A DNA stretch of 64,000 nucleotides from Haemonchus contortus (lineage: Eukaryota > Nematoda > Chromadorea > Rhabditida > Trichostrongylidae), in NCBI GenBank assembly GCA_000469685.2, contig LS997563.1:35432968-35496967 (forward strand), read 5' to 3'. The position numbers were made by a program, and so were the translations under genes. The stretch's first letter is position 1. Each line of letters opens with the position of its first letter. Shown piece by piece: positions 33,491 through 45,760 of this stretch. The notes below the pieces were generated by a model that saw only the letters and a program-made list of their open reading frames with translations, was not told where the DNA came from and made no database searches.

Positions 33491-34189
33491 TGCAATGGAG
33501 TGCCATTTGCGAGTGCAGTCATATCGAAGTAGTATGGCAAGAGATCGAGACGAATCATGCTGGTCACAGTTATCCATCTACTGACGGGATATACAAATTG
33601 AATTTCGTAGAAACACCTTCATGTCCAAAAGGCGACATTAGCTACTCCAGTGCTGCCATATTTTTCTGACCAAAGGCGTTCCGACATGGATGTTACCTCC
33701 ATCTGGTCCGCCAAATGTATGAGCAGCAGTATGAGCTCATTTGGACAGTAATGTGTTCGAGTTGAAATATGTCAAGCGATAAAAATGGCATATAAGCGCT
33801 TTAGTTAGCTGCTATTTCAAAGCTTGTAGGCTGATAGCCTAGAGGGAAGAAGCCGCAGTTCACATACTGTCCACATGATGTACTGCTTTTTCTCCAAGCT
33901 GGGAAAATGCAGATATTATCTGGGAAGAACGCAGATCCACGAAGCTGAGAAAATTTTTTCCACATCTCAGGGGGGGCATGAATGTGCTTCTGGACTGCTT
34001 CAAATTCGGTGACCATGGCGATCAGCTTTCCGTTGATAAACTGAGAGTAACCTGAAGAAGGCTGAAGGGGGACTGAGCTTCGCATGAAATTTGGCATATA
34101 ATTTAGACAAACATTGAAAAGCCGTACAGGATCGAAACGATTTTAGCGATTTCATCGAAAGTGCAGAGATCCGTGGAGCACTATGCAAG

Positions 34190-34480
34190 GCTTACTTGTT
34201 AGTTATCGAGAGCCAGAAATGGATGTTTTTCGATTGCATAGAGAAGGAAATCTGGCCTTTCAATGATAAATTTGCTCGATACTTGGAGAGATCTTCGGTA
34301 GGCCTGCACAAGTTTCGTGAAGAGTTTGAGAAGTAGATCAGAAAGATGAGCAATGAGCATTATTCGCATGATTCAACCGCAGAAGGGGTATTGCCATACG
34401 TGGCGGGGTTCAATCGAAAAACGCTCGAGATAGGGCGTAATGATGGCTCAAAGCTTGCGGTCAATGTATGCCACACCTAC
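34190..34480 (+). pseudogene. Coding-like stretch with one stop, unidentified
   Basis: The plus strand reads VIESQKWMFFDCIEKEIWPF, NDKFARYLERSS, LHKFREEFEK, stop, IRKMSNEHYSHDSTAEGVLP, all in one frame. Amino-acid make-up looks like real protein but I do not recognise a family, and no matching splice sites are seen. Could be a decayed retroelement or host gene. Confidence 0.3.
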
Positions 34481-34805
34481 ACGTGGACGAGTTTCAACAG
34501 ACGTGTAGAGGCCCCATTATTCACAACAGACATGCATATTGTAATTACGAACAACAATCTGTGACCATGACGGAAGTGGTGATAATTTTAGACATTTTTT
34601 GCCTAATGTGGCCAGCTTTTCACGCCATTTCAGCAACCGAAATCTCATCCAAACACTACTTCCATGAAATTCTCGTCCCGTCTTGATAATCTCGTACAAA
34701 CCCCATTTCACATAAATCAAGAAGCTTGATATTTCGCAAACTTTGCCAATTTTAAGTCTTTTTTTTTGCTGTGCTTTTCTTCATCAACGCTTTTCAATAC
34801 AAATA

Positions 34806-35068
34806 GGCTCCTTTCATAGTCCGCCGGCCAGCCGGCTTGCACGAGGCAGTGCTAGGGGGGAGGAGGGCGGCAGACCGTCGGTCGAGGGGTTGAAAACAAG
34901 GAAGAACAAGATCAAAAACCAAACAACCAGGGGCTTGTACAAATGATTTTTGACCTTGTCCCTCCTTGTTTACAGCCCTTCGAGGGGCTGACCGACCGTG
35001 TGCCACCCTCCTCCCCCCTAGCACTGCCTCGTGGCACGCCGGCCGGCCGGCGGACTATGAAAGCAGCC
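34806..35068. mobile_element. GC-rich foldback element, 263 bp with about 115-bp arms
   Basis: Ends GGCTCCTTTCATAGTCCGCC and GGCGGACTATGAAAGCAGCC. The arms continue through GCACGAGGCAGTGCTAGGGG with few mismatches; the loop is only about 30 bp. ATA occurs on both sides (34,803-34,805; 35,069-35,071) as a possible target duplication. No coding capacity. Confidence 0.85.
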
Positions 35069-35071
35069 ATA

Positions 35072-36059
35072 CGCTACATCAATGTTACTCGTATGTTACT
35101 TCAACGTAAATGATTGTAAACAGGGCAGCATCGACTGGCGAAAAAAGCAGTAGTATCGAAAACAATTGCAGAGCTCGTGATCGTCATCATAGAATTCTTC
35201 TATAAATAGAGTTCCAGGGCAAAATCCTATTTTTGGGGTTGTGATGATGATAAATTAGCGTTGGGCGGTCATTGAAAAGATCTCCCATTTCACAACAGTC
35301 AACAGCAGAGCTAGTGTTTCTGAATCAGTAATGACCTCAAAGGTATGTGCGTGGGTTACCTTTAGGCATTCTCATAGCTACACGGAACATATTTCCGAGG
35401 ATTAGAATCCCAATCAGAAAGATTGAAAGGTCGATTGTTCAAAGGTCAAAGGTCCTGACGTTTTTAGCCGTCAACTGGTAAGAAATATTCCTGTCAATCC
35501 AATCAGTATGCTCGTTGGGAAACGGTGGGTCGAGAACGAGACAGAAGTGGACGTTTTTCGTCGACCAGAGAAAGTTGTTGATAAACGGGAGTATAGGTAA
35601 TAGAGATAAATCACAGAATGACAGAAACGACAGTGTATTGATGTAGGCAGATTTTTGCCTTTTCTGTGTTCGTCGTACATGCTTTATGAATATTTCTCAC
35701 CTTCCCGTCCGGTGGTGTCATAAAAAAGGCACATCAAAAGGGCACTTCGGCAAACCCTGTTAGTTTTGTTAATTTCAGATTGAAATAAATGGCTACGGTA
35801 CAATCGAGGGAACGCCCACCTTCGCCCCACCCCTTTCTGAAGTTTTCTGTCGAATAGTAAATTGAATTAGCATAGTACTATCATTGATCTGAACGTAACA
35901 GACACATCCATCAGAAGGAGACGGAGAGCGACGCTGATTATGCATACAAGTGGAGAAAGAAGGCTGGCTGATCCGCATTCGAGTGCGGTAAACAAGTTGG
36001 ATTGATCTAGGCGGGTGGAGGTGAAAAGACCATTTGGTGAGGAAACAGGCGAACGGAGT
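35072..36059. other. No gene recognised
   Basis: Short frames only; two overlapping minus-strand frames at 35,793-36,193 run into the SINE fragment and are not conserved proteins I know. Confidence 0.4.
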
Positions 36060-36205
36060 GAAAAAGTCTTTAATGCCTTTGGGCTTTGAACAATCTCGTC
36101 TTGAGGGATGCGCCCCCACACTCGGCTATCACTCAGAGTCGCAGTGGCGTGTTGAATGCGTATTTGGCCTATACAATGACTTGCTAGGGTCATCCGATTG
36201 AAAAG
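36060..36205 (-). repeat. tRNA-derived SINE 3' end, copy 6
   Basis: Contains the 3' block (GCATCCCTCAAGACGAGATT, minus strand) and part of the body with GCAAGTCATTGTATAGGCC. The head is absent. Confidence 0.65.
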
Positions 36206-37227
36206 GAACCAAAATTTTCTAGAGCAGCTAAATTAAGTTCCGTTTGAATATATGGAAGGACCCAGTCCCGCTCTCTTTGACAGTGTCTTTTACAAGCTGG
36301 ACAAAGACGCTTTTTCAGGGGACAAGGTTCGATGGCAAGATACGGTACTCGTAGAGAAATGCCCGCAGAATGATGGGGCTGAGGAGATGCAGGAATTATT
36401 TCATTCTGTCTCTATAGAGAGAGACAAAAGTCTTAGGCTAACTTGAAAGAGAAGACGAGAAAAAGCAAGAATTGGTCTCTATGTCGGATTTATTGCTGTG
36501 AAGGTACAACTGTTGGGAGAAAACGTTGGTGCAGGAAGAAGTAACCGCAGCAGGAATTGATGGAAGATCTCTACCCTGCCTTCTGAGTATGAAGGCAAGT
36601 GGTTTGGTTAATTTATGGGCTGAAAAGCACTGAGAAAAACATGTGTGCTGACAGTACATGCTCAGATGATCCTCAGGAACTATGAAACGCTCAGAGAATA
36701 TGTGCATGTCATATGCATAAGAATGTTCTTGAGAATCCCCTGGCAACTAGTGAAGAAATTTTTGAGAAACTGTAGGGTTTCACGAAAAAAAAAAGACAAA
36801 TGAAGTCAAAAGGTTGTCTCGTTTTCAATGATAACTGATGAATGGGGCAGAGAACGCTCCGGAGCAATTAAAAGATTACAATGCGATCGCAAAACGTACC
36901 CCTCCCGCTCTTTTGCCGTTGGACTAATCAAACGGCAGCGTTTCGTTTTGTCTTTCGATAATTTTCGATCGTATAATTGCAATATTTTTGAACACTTTCA
37001 ACAATTTCAATAGGAGATCAGCTCAACAGTTGAGGAGCATTCAATGAATAGACGAAAGGTACAGGGATTCAAGACGACTCGCAAAACGAGAAATTATAAC
37101 CGAAGATGGACTGAACAGATTCAGAGAATCCTCCTGTACGTGAAAAACTAAGAGGCGAGGGGGGTTTCAGCCCAATTAGACCGACAATACTTGTACTCAA
37201 TAGAGTAGGAAATCTTAACGTCCGTCT

Positions 37228-37620
37228 ATGCTGCTGTTGTTACTAATTCCAATTGGAGATCTTCCAGCTGTGGTGTCTGCTCGGGAAGAGATACGTCCGA
37301 ATTCAGATGTGCAGGAAATGAATCCAGTAAAGGTGTTTGAAGTTCTGGCGACCCTCCGGGAACCAGTGACCGTCCTAATGAAACGAATCGCTTGGTATAA
37401 TGATACTGAAGTATCACATTCAGTGGGCATGAAGTCGTTTCGAAATGCTGAGTCAAGTATTACAGCTGAGACGAGCTCAAAAATCCTCGACGACCCAGCT
37501 GAAGCATGTTCGCATTCCGCCAAACTGATGCTAAGTAATCATGCTCCTGCTAGACACCTTTTTCCTCCAATTATAACAGGGGCCAGGAACTCGGCAGGGA
37601 TACGATTGATTGGCTTATAA
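37228..37620 (+). CDS. Possible small secreted protein, 130 codons
   Basis: The frame begins MLLLLLIPIGDLPAVVSA, a textbook signal peptide with a likely cut after VSA. A mature part of about 112 residues follows (REEIRPNSDVQEMNPVKVFE...), with a single Cys and no known domain. The antisense frame 37,215-37,523 is also open for 102 codons, which weakens the case, and I see no poly(A) signal or splice site that decides it. May be a chance frame. Confidence 0.3.
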   Translation: MLLLLLIPIGDLPAVVSAREEIRPNSDVQEMNPVKVFEVLATLREPVTVLMKRIAWYNDTEVSHSVGMKSFRNAESSITAETSSKILDDPAEACSHSAKLMLSNHAPARHLFPPIITGARNSAGIRLIGL

Positions 37621-37865
37621 ATTAAGAAATCAAATCTCGAGCAAGTAAGACCCCTATTACGAGAGAAAGATGCTGTAAAGAGCCATTTGAACGTTCATTC
37701 AAGAGAGTAGAACTGGAAATTGTCCAGTCGACAAAGAAATTGGACACGTAACGTGGAAACGGCAAGTGGGCCGAGTCATCTCATCGTTTACACTCCGCTC
37801 CGACGCTTCTCCAAGCAATAAATCACTGAATACCTGTTTTGGGGTGTCAAGTTATAGACGTCGAC

Positions 37866-37890
37866 AGGAAGTAGACAGACAGACAGACAC
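37866..37890. repeat. Short GACA/GACAC microsatellite
   Basis: AGTAGACAGACAGACAGACA, about five units. Confidence 0.85.
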
Positions 37891-38806
37891 GAGACAGCGA
37901 CAATAAATTTGACCCATTTCGAATACGACAAAGAAAGATTTCGAAGCTGAATAGACGTCCAGGGCCTGGGTATTGGAATGAACTGAAATAAACCCCGAAC
38001 GTAAAGTAGTCACAAAGCACCTGAAACGGACTTTGACCCCAGACAGTAAACAAGTTTTTGAGTGAATATTTCACTTGCACTGTTGCAGTCGAAATTTTTG
38101 GCTCGAAAGTACGTCTGGGAGAAGGCACCTCTTCAGAAAGGATCTCTGATACCATATCTCAGCTCTCATGAAAGCTATTTGGTAGAATGTGAACGGGTCA
38201 AAGGCCATGGAGGGGACGTACTGAGGCCTACCACCAAGAAAAAATGTTCTTTAGTTGCGATCATTGATGATCATACTATTCGTCAACTACCGAAACTGGA
38301 AGGCAATTCCTATAATTCAAGGTTACACTGGTGAATGTGACAAAGAGGTGATTTTTCTGAGTTATGAGATTTGCCATGATAAGGTCAACTTATTGAAGAA
38401 ATAAATGAAAAAAAAAACAAAGCTTGTTCTTCTAAAGGAACTACTTTTATATCCCACCAAGGCGACCTTAGACTTGGATGGCCTGATGAATTCTAATTCG
38501 GGAAACGCCACTTTCACTGTATTGTATTAGGTTGGACTAAAGCCAAACCTAACTAATGAAGTTGTAGAAGAAGCAAAATTGTTAAGAGAAATTTGTTTAT
38601 GTAAACAGTGATGGAGGCATTTTGCTTCGAGGAAAGTGCATGCACTTTCTAGTAACGCGATTATGTGAACAAAAATTAGGTGATAAGAGCTAATTCGTTT
38701 TTTGTATATCGACGCACAGGAAGATTCTGTAATGTGGGCGGAGTTCCGAGGGTACATTTTTCCTACCTACGGTTGAAGTGCTTTAAGACCAAAAATGAAT
38801 GGCCAT

Positions 38807-38880
38807 ATTCGACAGTAGGCCTTGTCGACAAGCCTACTTTTTGAAAACTAGCTGCTTCAAGCAAGCCTACTGTCTCGAAT
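38807..38880. repeat. Cluster of nested inverted repeats
   Basis: ATTCGACAGTAGGC (38,807) and GCCTACTGTCTCGAAT (38,865) pair across a loop. Inside the left side, AGTAGGCCTTGTCGACAAGC pairs on itself as a near-palindrome. Could be a small cruciform-forming remnant. Confidence 0.7.
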
Positions 38881-39648
38881 GACATCGTCGATAAGCCCAT
38901 TGCTGAAGTAGTGAACTTCTAATGAGTTTTAAAGACTGGCTTGTCCAAGATATTGAATTTACCGAGAATGAGTACTTTCCTAGAAATGCATGAACGGGGA
39001 CGATGTGATTCTCATCGGTGTTGGTAGAGCGCAATAGCCACAAGGTGTCACAACTGGTTTAACCAGAGATACACTACGGAACACCCATTCAATTCAGGCC
39101 AGTACGACGAACTACAGTAATGAATTCGTGCCATTATAAGATAATGAAGATGGTACAGGAAGATAAAAGGCAATACTGCTCGAGCCACAGCTGTTATGGC
39201 GTCGAAAAGAAGACGTACGATTAATCAGAAGCGGAAAGATCACTGAACAGAGCTGAAACATCTGCACTTAAAGTTTTCCCTAGTAGTGAAAGCAGTTCCG
39301 GGAAACGCGAGAATCAAAAAGCTAAGAAATCCTTATTGAAGTAGCTGGGACTGAAATCTCTTTCTCTTGCATAATCTTACCTTCGAGCAAACGAATTTGG
39401 CATCTGTGCTCCTTAATAATTTCCAACTCTGTACTCGTAAAAAATTAATCTGAGACGCATGGCATTCTGACTGAATACTGTTTTTCTAAAATGCACTGGG
39501 ACCTCAGTAGTCCTTTTCGAAATCAAATTTCGGGAGACTGTTGTTGCAATGATTATCCCCAAAGATGTATCGTAGAGAAGTCGGTTTTAACGATTAATCA
39601 CACTGAAGCCGCACCTTGGGTTACTATCGAAGCTACCTTAGTCAGAAT

Positions 39649-39708
39649 CGGGAAGATGCGGAACCAAGATATTCCTGACGGGAAGATGCGGAACCAAGGT
39701 ATTCCTAA
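39649..39708 (+). repeat. 30-bp tandem duplication
   Basis: CGGGAAGATGCGGAACCAAG begins both units (39,649-39,678 and 39,679-39,708), which differ at two positions. The 74-codon frame across it stays open because the unit is a multiple of three. Confidence 0.95.
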
Positions 39709-42299
39709 AGAGTAATGCTCAGTAACTGAATGCAAGGAGCAACAACTACATCATCGGAAAAAGTGTTAATTAATTATAATTTCAGTCAGTTTTTAACAGC
39801 GAGTTCCCGCGTAGTACTGCTACGATTTTCAGGCAACCAGGATTTCTTACTGAGTATCGTTTGAGGTAGAGTTATGATCCTAACTTCGAGATGTTTTCAT
39901 TCTCACGGATGGCCATCAAGGCCTTCGAGCTAAATGACCAATGTGAAGGAAAAATTGAAAAGACTTCTCAAATTGAGGGATATGAAATGAGTAGCTGCCA
40001 CAGAGAAACAAGCTCTCCTGAACCCCAATGGAAAGAAGATTCGGAGATCAAAAAGGATAAAATGAGATTCAGAAAACAATTGCTACTATGCGCTGAAGAA
40101 TCGATACAGCCAGCCAATCGGCCGTACGGAGACAACCACGACCGTTATCGGTAGCTGCGGTGTTGTTGTTTGTTTTTTTCACATCATAGTCGCGAAGAAA
40201 TTGTTTCTATGAAATGCCGCCAGGTACGTGTGATTCAACAGTACAAATAATCATCGAAGTAGGTAAATTCCGGGTATCATTAATACAAACTGCAGAATAA
40301 AGAAATACTGCAACACAAAAAGAAAGTCGATTAAGTAATGCTGGTTCGCAGGGAAGTCCTTCGACAGAAATTCGAAGCGTTGAGAACTCAGTTCAAGGTT
40401 GAAAGCTCCCGGAACGTTCCCCGAGCATTCAAAATATGAGAAAACTAGGGCGCGCACGTGGGCTTTCGCAATCTTACCGTCAATGACTACACAACATCAA
40501 ATTCGTATTGTTGTCTTCTACCACGCAAGGGAACACAAGTGTAGCGACTGATGTTACCTTCTACTCATTTTTGAAAGCACCGAACAACGATCACTGGTTG
40601 GTTGAACCACAGGCGACACTGGCTGGCCTTCGATGTAACGCAGCATCGTCTCATAGTTTCATTAGACGTGAAGGCTGAATATAGACCAGATAGTCACAGC
40701 TGTGGCTCACCCCTATGAATTCCAGAATTTGACCAATAAAGTCCAACAATTTGGTCGTCTTCGAGAAAGTCGTCCAAACCATCTCATAGGATTTTCATAA
40801 ACGACAAAGACCGTTGGAGTTCCGCTTTATAGACAAGTCAGAAATCAACCGGAAAATCAACCGACTAGCTTGGTTCCAGGTTGTTCATCAGCCCTACTTG
40901 TATTCTGAGCGCCGCTCTTCTTGATTTTCATGTATTCCGCCTGTTCAAGGATTACTTCGTCGGATAAATTTTAAATCATATTATCGTCTGGAAATGGCAG
41001 TCATTAATTTCTTTGAGTAAGAGCATCAATGGTTTGCTCAAAGAAAAAGGGAGGACTCTTGCTCCTACAGGTGGATAAATTTCTGATATTTGATTAATTT
41101 GAAAAATTTCAGAAACGAATTCGGATTAGCTTTCATTTTCTCGGAAAAAATACTTGCTAACTTAATGAATGGACCTACATACACTGAGAACAAATAACAG
41201 TTGAACGTAAAACCTTTTATAAATTGTAAAAAGAATAATACTATAATTTGTGATGAGCAGATTGAATAACGTTTAAAACGAGGTCATCGCTGTGCGCAGC
41301 ATGTGTATTTGTGTGTACAGAGCCTCTGCATTCTGGAACTTCTTTAACTTCCTTAAGTAGTACAGGTTTGGATATATTAAACATCATGTTTCCTATTACT
41401 TGTAGCATTTTTGGTATTATTGGTTGTCTCTCTTTTTTATCTATCATGACTCCATGTGGGTATGTGATTACACATTTTCATTGGAGTAGAACATCACTGG
41501 AATCTCTTCAAATGGTGTGAAATTGGCAATCGTTCAGGAAGCATATATGAATGAATTTCACGGGAAACTCGAATTTGTCAAATTCAATGTATTATATTTG
41601 TATCGGCTATATGCGATCATGCCACGCGTCTACTGCTGCAGTGAGTAGTGAAAAGCGGATTGGGGACATTTGAGTGTCCCGTGGACGTGTGGAACATTAA
41701 CCTCCCTATTGCTCCACCGTCCACCCTTTGAGCTTCACCCGGGATACATTTTACTGACGGGTGTTTGGAGGCGCTGCAGTGTGCCTTCGGTTACTGTGTA
41801 ACACACTCTATATTTAGAAACCCGCAGCAGATTTTTCAGAAAGAACTGTTCGCAGGACCTCTTGAACAGAGGTAACTCGGTCGCCATGACCACACAAGAT
41901 AAGGCGCAGGTAGCAACATGCATTTTTATTGGGTTTATCCCCAAGTGATTTCTTCAGCGCAACATTATTGCTTATTCAATTTTTATCTTTTAAACGAGTA
42001 ATCAAACAACAATATAATCACCACCACGATCAACAACATGCAACTACACATTGGGCAATTATTAGATGCTGAAAGAGTTCTTTTGTATTACGCGAATAAT
42101 TTGCTGTCACGCGGTCATCTTTTTTACGCGACCGAATACGCGAAAATTCCTCAAGTGTTAACTATTAGATGAGAAACATTTATCTTCAGAATAGAAACGC
42201 CGGTTGTGTAGAGAATAACAAGTGAGCACTTCGAATGATACAAGAATAAGATGAGGACGGCGGGAAAAGAGACGTATGAATGACGAAGAATGCCCTCAC
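39709..42299. other. No supported gene
   Basis: Three open frames draw attention: a Lys/Glu-rich one at 39,891-40,154 (87 codons), a hydrophobic one at 41,311-41,520 with about two membrane-length segments, and a minus-strand one at 41,735-41,944. None has a known motif or paired splice sites. Confidence 0.35.
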
Positions 42300-43215
42300 G
42301 TTGCTGCACCCTCCTTCTATGACGTCGTTTCCCGCGCAATCGTAGCACTTGATCTGCACGCGTGGAGTAGTGAGACGGATTGGCGGCTCAGATGCTCAGC
42401 TCCTACATAGAATGAGTGAGGCTGACGTTCAAAGCACTTGGTAAGGTTCTTGAGTCGGTCGTAAATGAACTTTTCCTCCCTGAAAAGGTGCCTCATTGCG
42501 GAACACATGGTTGTCCGATACAGCAGGGTAGGGGTGTACGATGGGCGATATGATAACAATGTCCAACCTACTTTCTGCTGAAACTGCGAGTTCCTTTTGC
42601 GACATGTGATCATGCATTATCATGGAGAGGGCTAATGCTGACTGAGTCGTTTCTGACGCTTTTCCCGCATAGCAGCAGCCAATTTTTGAAGCATTTACAC
42701 GTGTTTCTCCGCAGTGTCCTGCTTGTAGCCAAGTAGATCTCCAGACAGTTAACCCTTTTAATCCCAGTAGACCGACAGCATAAGTTTCCGACCATGGAGC
42801 ATAGGCTGTGGCTTAGCTGGTGGGCCAAGCAGCGAGGCAGACAAAAGGCAAGCTGCGTGTTGTTTAAGCAGTAAACTCAAGATCAATCTTCAGTGATAAT
42901 CAAATTTAGAAGGTTCTGCGCATTGGGTCGAAGGAGAAGACTCTCACAGGTAAACACTCGCTCTGCTCGGTTGTATGCGTAAGCGCGTGAAGTATGCATC
43001 GCGTTATGACTGCATCCAGCGCCTGCTTTAAATCTCGGATAGCAGAGTGCGGTCGTGTGCCAGCTCATGGCGCACGGCATCTCCTTCGAAAGTTACTGGA
43101 CGCCCCGAGCGACGTTGATTTTTAGTGTTTGTATCGCTCTCGCAATTTCGTTTGAACCATTCTGTCACTGGCGTTCTTTCTTACGACGATGTTTCAAAAC
43201 CCTTCATGACGTGCC
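42300..43215 (-). mobile_element. Mariner transposase relic (irritans-like)
   Basis: Minus-strand frames in order: TEWFKRNCESDT, QRRSGRPVTFEGDAVRHELA (HTH region), AGCSHNAMH, NRAERVFTCESLLLRPNAQN, LLNLIITED (first catalytic Asp block, I-x-T-x-D/E-D/E), LSMIMHDHMS and IVHPYPAVSDNHVFRNEAPF (second and third Asp blocks, normally HDNARPH and PYSPDLAPSDYHLF), then QIKCYDCAGNDVI (C-terminus). Many frameshifts; catalytic residues are mostly lost. Terminal repeats not identified. Confidence 0.85.
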
Positions 43216-43489
43216 ATCGCAATGAAGCCTTTGTAACAGAAGAATTCTAGTTTGACTAAAAAGCTTAAGGGGCTTATGGACCATTCTATCATAATATATC
43301 CGACTAGATGGTTCTGCACTCATTTTGAAGAACGTGTGTCGAACGCCGCAGTCTGCGCAGCCATGACTCAGTCGATCTCCAAATTTGTATACAGTAGACC
43401 AATGAGCCATGTCGTCCGGATCGTCATTCGTCTCTTGGCCACGAACATTGATTAGGGCTACGAAAGCTCGACAACCCGGAGTGGAATGA

Positions 43490-44740
43490 CCCGAACTTGC
43501 GATTGAGAAGGTGTGGCTCAACTCCAGCTTAACGATCTTCGTTATCTACGCACCAATATCTACCTAGACAATACCGACAAAGAAGAGCTGGAGGCGTTCG
43601 TATTGATCTGGAGAGGCTCTACATAGAAGACCGTAATTTCCTTAGGGTCATCGTTGGTGATTTCAACGCAAAGATTAGCCCGAGAAGAGCGGCTGAAGAG
43701 CTTCGTATCGGGACTCACGTATTGGAATTGAATGAGAGGGGTGGAAGGCGTGTGGGTACATCATTTCGCTACGCCTTCCATGGAAATCCGCAGTTCCAGA
43801 AGCTCCTTCATTTACAGTGGACTTGTTAGTCACCTGGTGGATAGACTCATAACGTAATAGACCACATTACCTTCAATGGAAAGATCCGCCTGGATGAGCT
43901 CGCTGATGCTTCGAATTTCTACACAGGATCAGGCCATCGTCTCCTCCGCGCTAGATTCTGTTTTTCGGTCGGTGGAACGAGAGCAATGAAACTTGGGAAA
44001 CGAAGCCCCAAGACCTCCATCAACTGGGATCACATCGCTTTTCTTGCGAGTGAATGGGAAGATTCCGTTATTGACAACATTGATGAAGAATACAACCGGC
44101 TTGTCGAACATCTTCACGACAGTGCTTAGAAAGCAGAGAATCTACAAGTTACCAAGCCACCTAGGGGCTTCCCAATATTCTCGGTCTGATACGTTAGCAT
44201 GGAATCGCGCAAGGGACACGCAGTGTGATAAACGTCCGAACTTGCGCGATAAAGAATATTATCGTACATATAACATCCAACATCGAGCAGGCGGAACGAA
44301 TGCTAGCTGAACTCGAGCGCTTATGAAAGACTGATCTCAATGAAGGCGACGTCGTGAGAAATTGATTGGTAACTGATGCTCCCTTTACGTCAGGCTGAAC
44401 GAATACACTTGCATGCTCTAGCTACGCGTGACTCTATGAAAGCAAGGTGAACTTGCTGTAGGTATATTCGAGCGCTGTGGAAAGGACGATGCTAGGGATT
44501 CTCTTGTAGACACAAGTGCAGATGAGAATTCGGAGCTTCCAGCTCGAGCAACAATCAGGGATGTCGTTGTTCACGCCAAGAAATTGAAATGTAGTGGCCA
44601 GGGCACGTTATGCGATATTGCTATGACCATTATCAGGGTTGTTACGTTCTGTAACCCTCGAGACCTCAAACGAATGCCAGGAGTGCCGCCAGCGCGATTG
44701 TCAGACTTCATAACGAGAACTCCAAAATAAAGAAAAGCTA
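43490..44740 (+). mobile_element. RTE-like retroposon with the RT core deleted
   Basis: The endonuclease half is present: LRLRRCGSTPA, FLRVIVGDFNAKISPRRAAE, LRIGTH, GNPQFQKLL, VIDHITFNGK, FYTGSGHRLLRARF, then INWDHIAFLASEWEDSVIDN and IDEEYNRLVEHLHDS. The sequence then jumps to IEQAERMLAELERL (a block just after the RT active site), VTDAPFTS, MLGI, and a C-terminal GHVMRY. So palm, fingers and YADD box are missing. GDFNAK carries the endonuclease Asp and Asn; SGHRLL replaces the usual SDHRLL catalytic Asp. Confidence 0.92.
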
Positions 44741-45249
44741 TGCCTTTTGTACCTAGAGCGAGGACAACCCACTAGACCACTTTATTTTGCAACAGGGAAG
44801 AAGGAGACGTTACTGATGTCCTCGAGAAAGTCGGTGACCAACAGGATGGCAGGAGGTAGAGGTGAGGTACCTACCCGTAGTTGCGGTGGTTCCGGACTCC
44901 AGCTTATTATTCTTAGAGTGTCACTGATGATCTTTAATTCGGGAACGGAATTTCAGAATTGTTTCCTACCTTTAATATTATCTTCCTAAAATTGGAGGGC
45001 TAAGAGTCGAGCACTTTTGCTATTATAGTGGTAGACGCTAAATTGTAAAGGCTCGGAAAAACGCGGATGAAAGGGAGAGTGTTCACTGAAGTCAACCACT
45101 AACGACTGTACTTCAGGTCTCTCATACACGAGTCTCGTGAAATGACTTCTGTTAGCAGAACGATATTTCTTTATCATGCCTACAGTTGCTTGCGACCGGG
45201 TCGGGTGAGAAAGGAAGATTCATGGGCAGTCATAACAATTACTCCATGT

Positions 45250-45415
45250 AAGCACAAAATGAGAGAGCAGAGCCTGGAATGGGCTGAGGATGTCAAGGGG
45301 TTGCTTACTAAGGGAGACTGATGGTCAGAACCGACAGCGTCTAGAGTAAGATGGGATGATCCAGATGAACCTCGCTACTGTGACCTATTGATGAATGGGC
45401 CCCTTTAACGTTCCT
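45250..45415 (+). pseudogene. Unidentified coding-like stretch with one stop
   Basis: Reads MREQSLEWAEDVKGLLTKGD, stop, WSEPTASRVRWDDPDEPRYC then DLLMNGPL, all in one frame. It looks like old coding sequence, perhaps retroelement, but I do not recognise the family. Confidence 0.3.
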
Positions 45416-45760
45416 TGAATCAGACTCCACTTACCCAGTCTGAGCACATCATGAAATTACGATCACCAACGAATTTATGTGAAATGGAGCTAAACAAGGG
45501 CAGGTTAGCACTATGAGAAGCGTGAGAGTGCGTTGAATAATACTGGCTCTGCTCCACACTTCCGATTTTCATCCTTTTTCGAATTCACCTACGTCCCAGT
45601 GACTAGGTCTCTGTAAAATGAGCACTACAATGAGCAGCTTCCGATATTGAAAAGCGGAAACTGAAATCGGTTGATCCACGTTTGAGCGACAGCTCTATTT
45701 AATTCACTCATTACTTCAACTGAGATCACGAACTTGTTTTATTTTCATGAGTTCACTATA

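Noticed and set aside
38528..38555. TTAGGTTGG... as a mariner end
   Set aside because: It pairs with GCCAAACCTAA only 20 bp away as a small hairpin, and no partner end or TA-flanked element was found.
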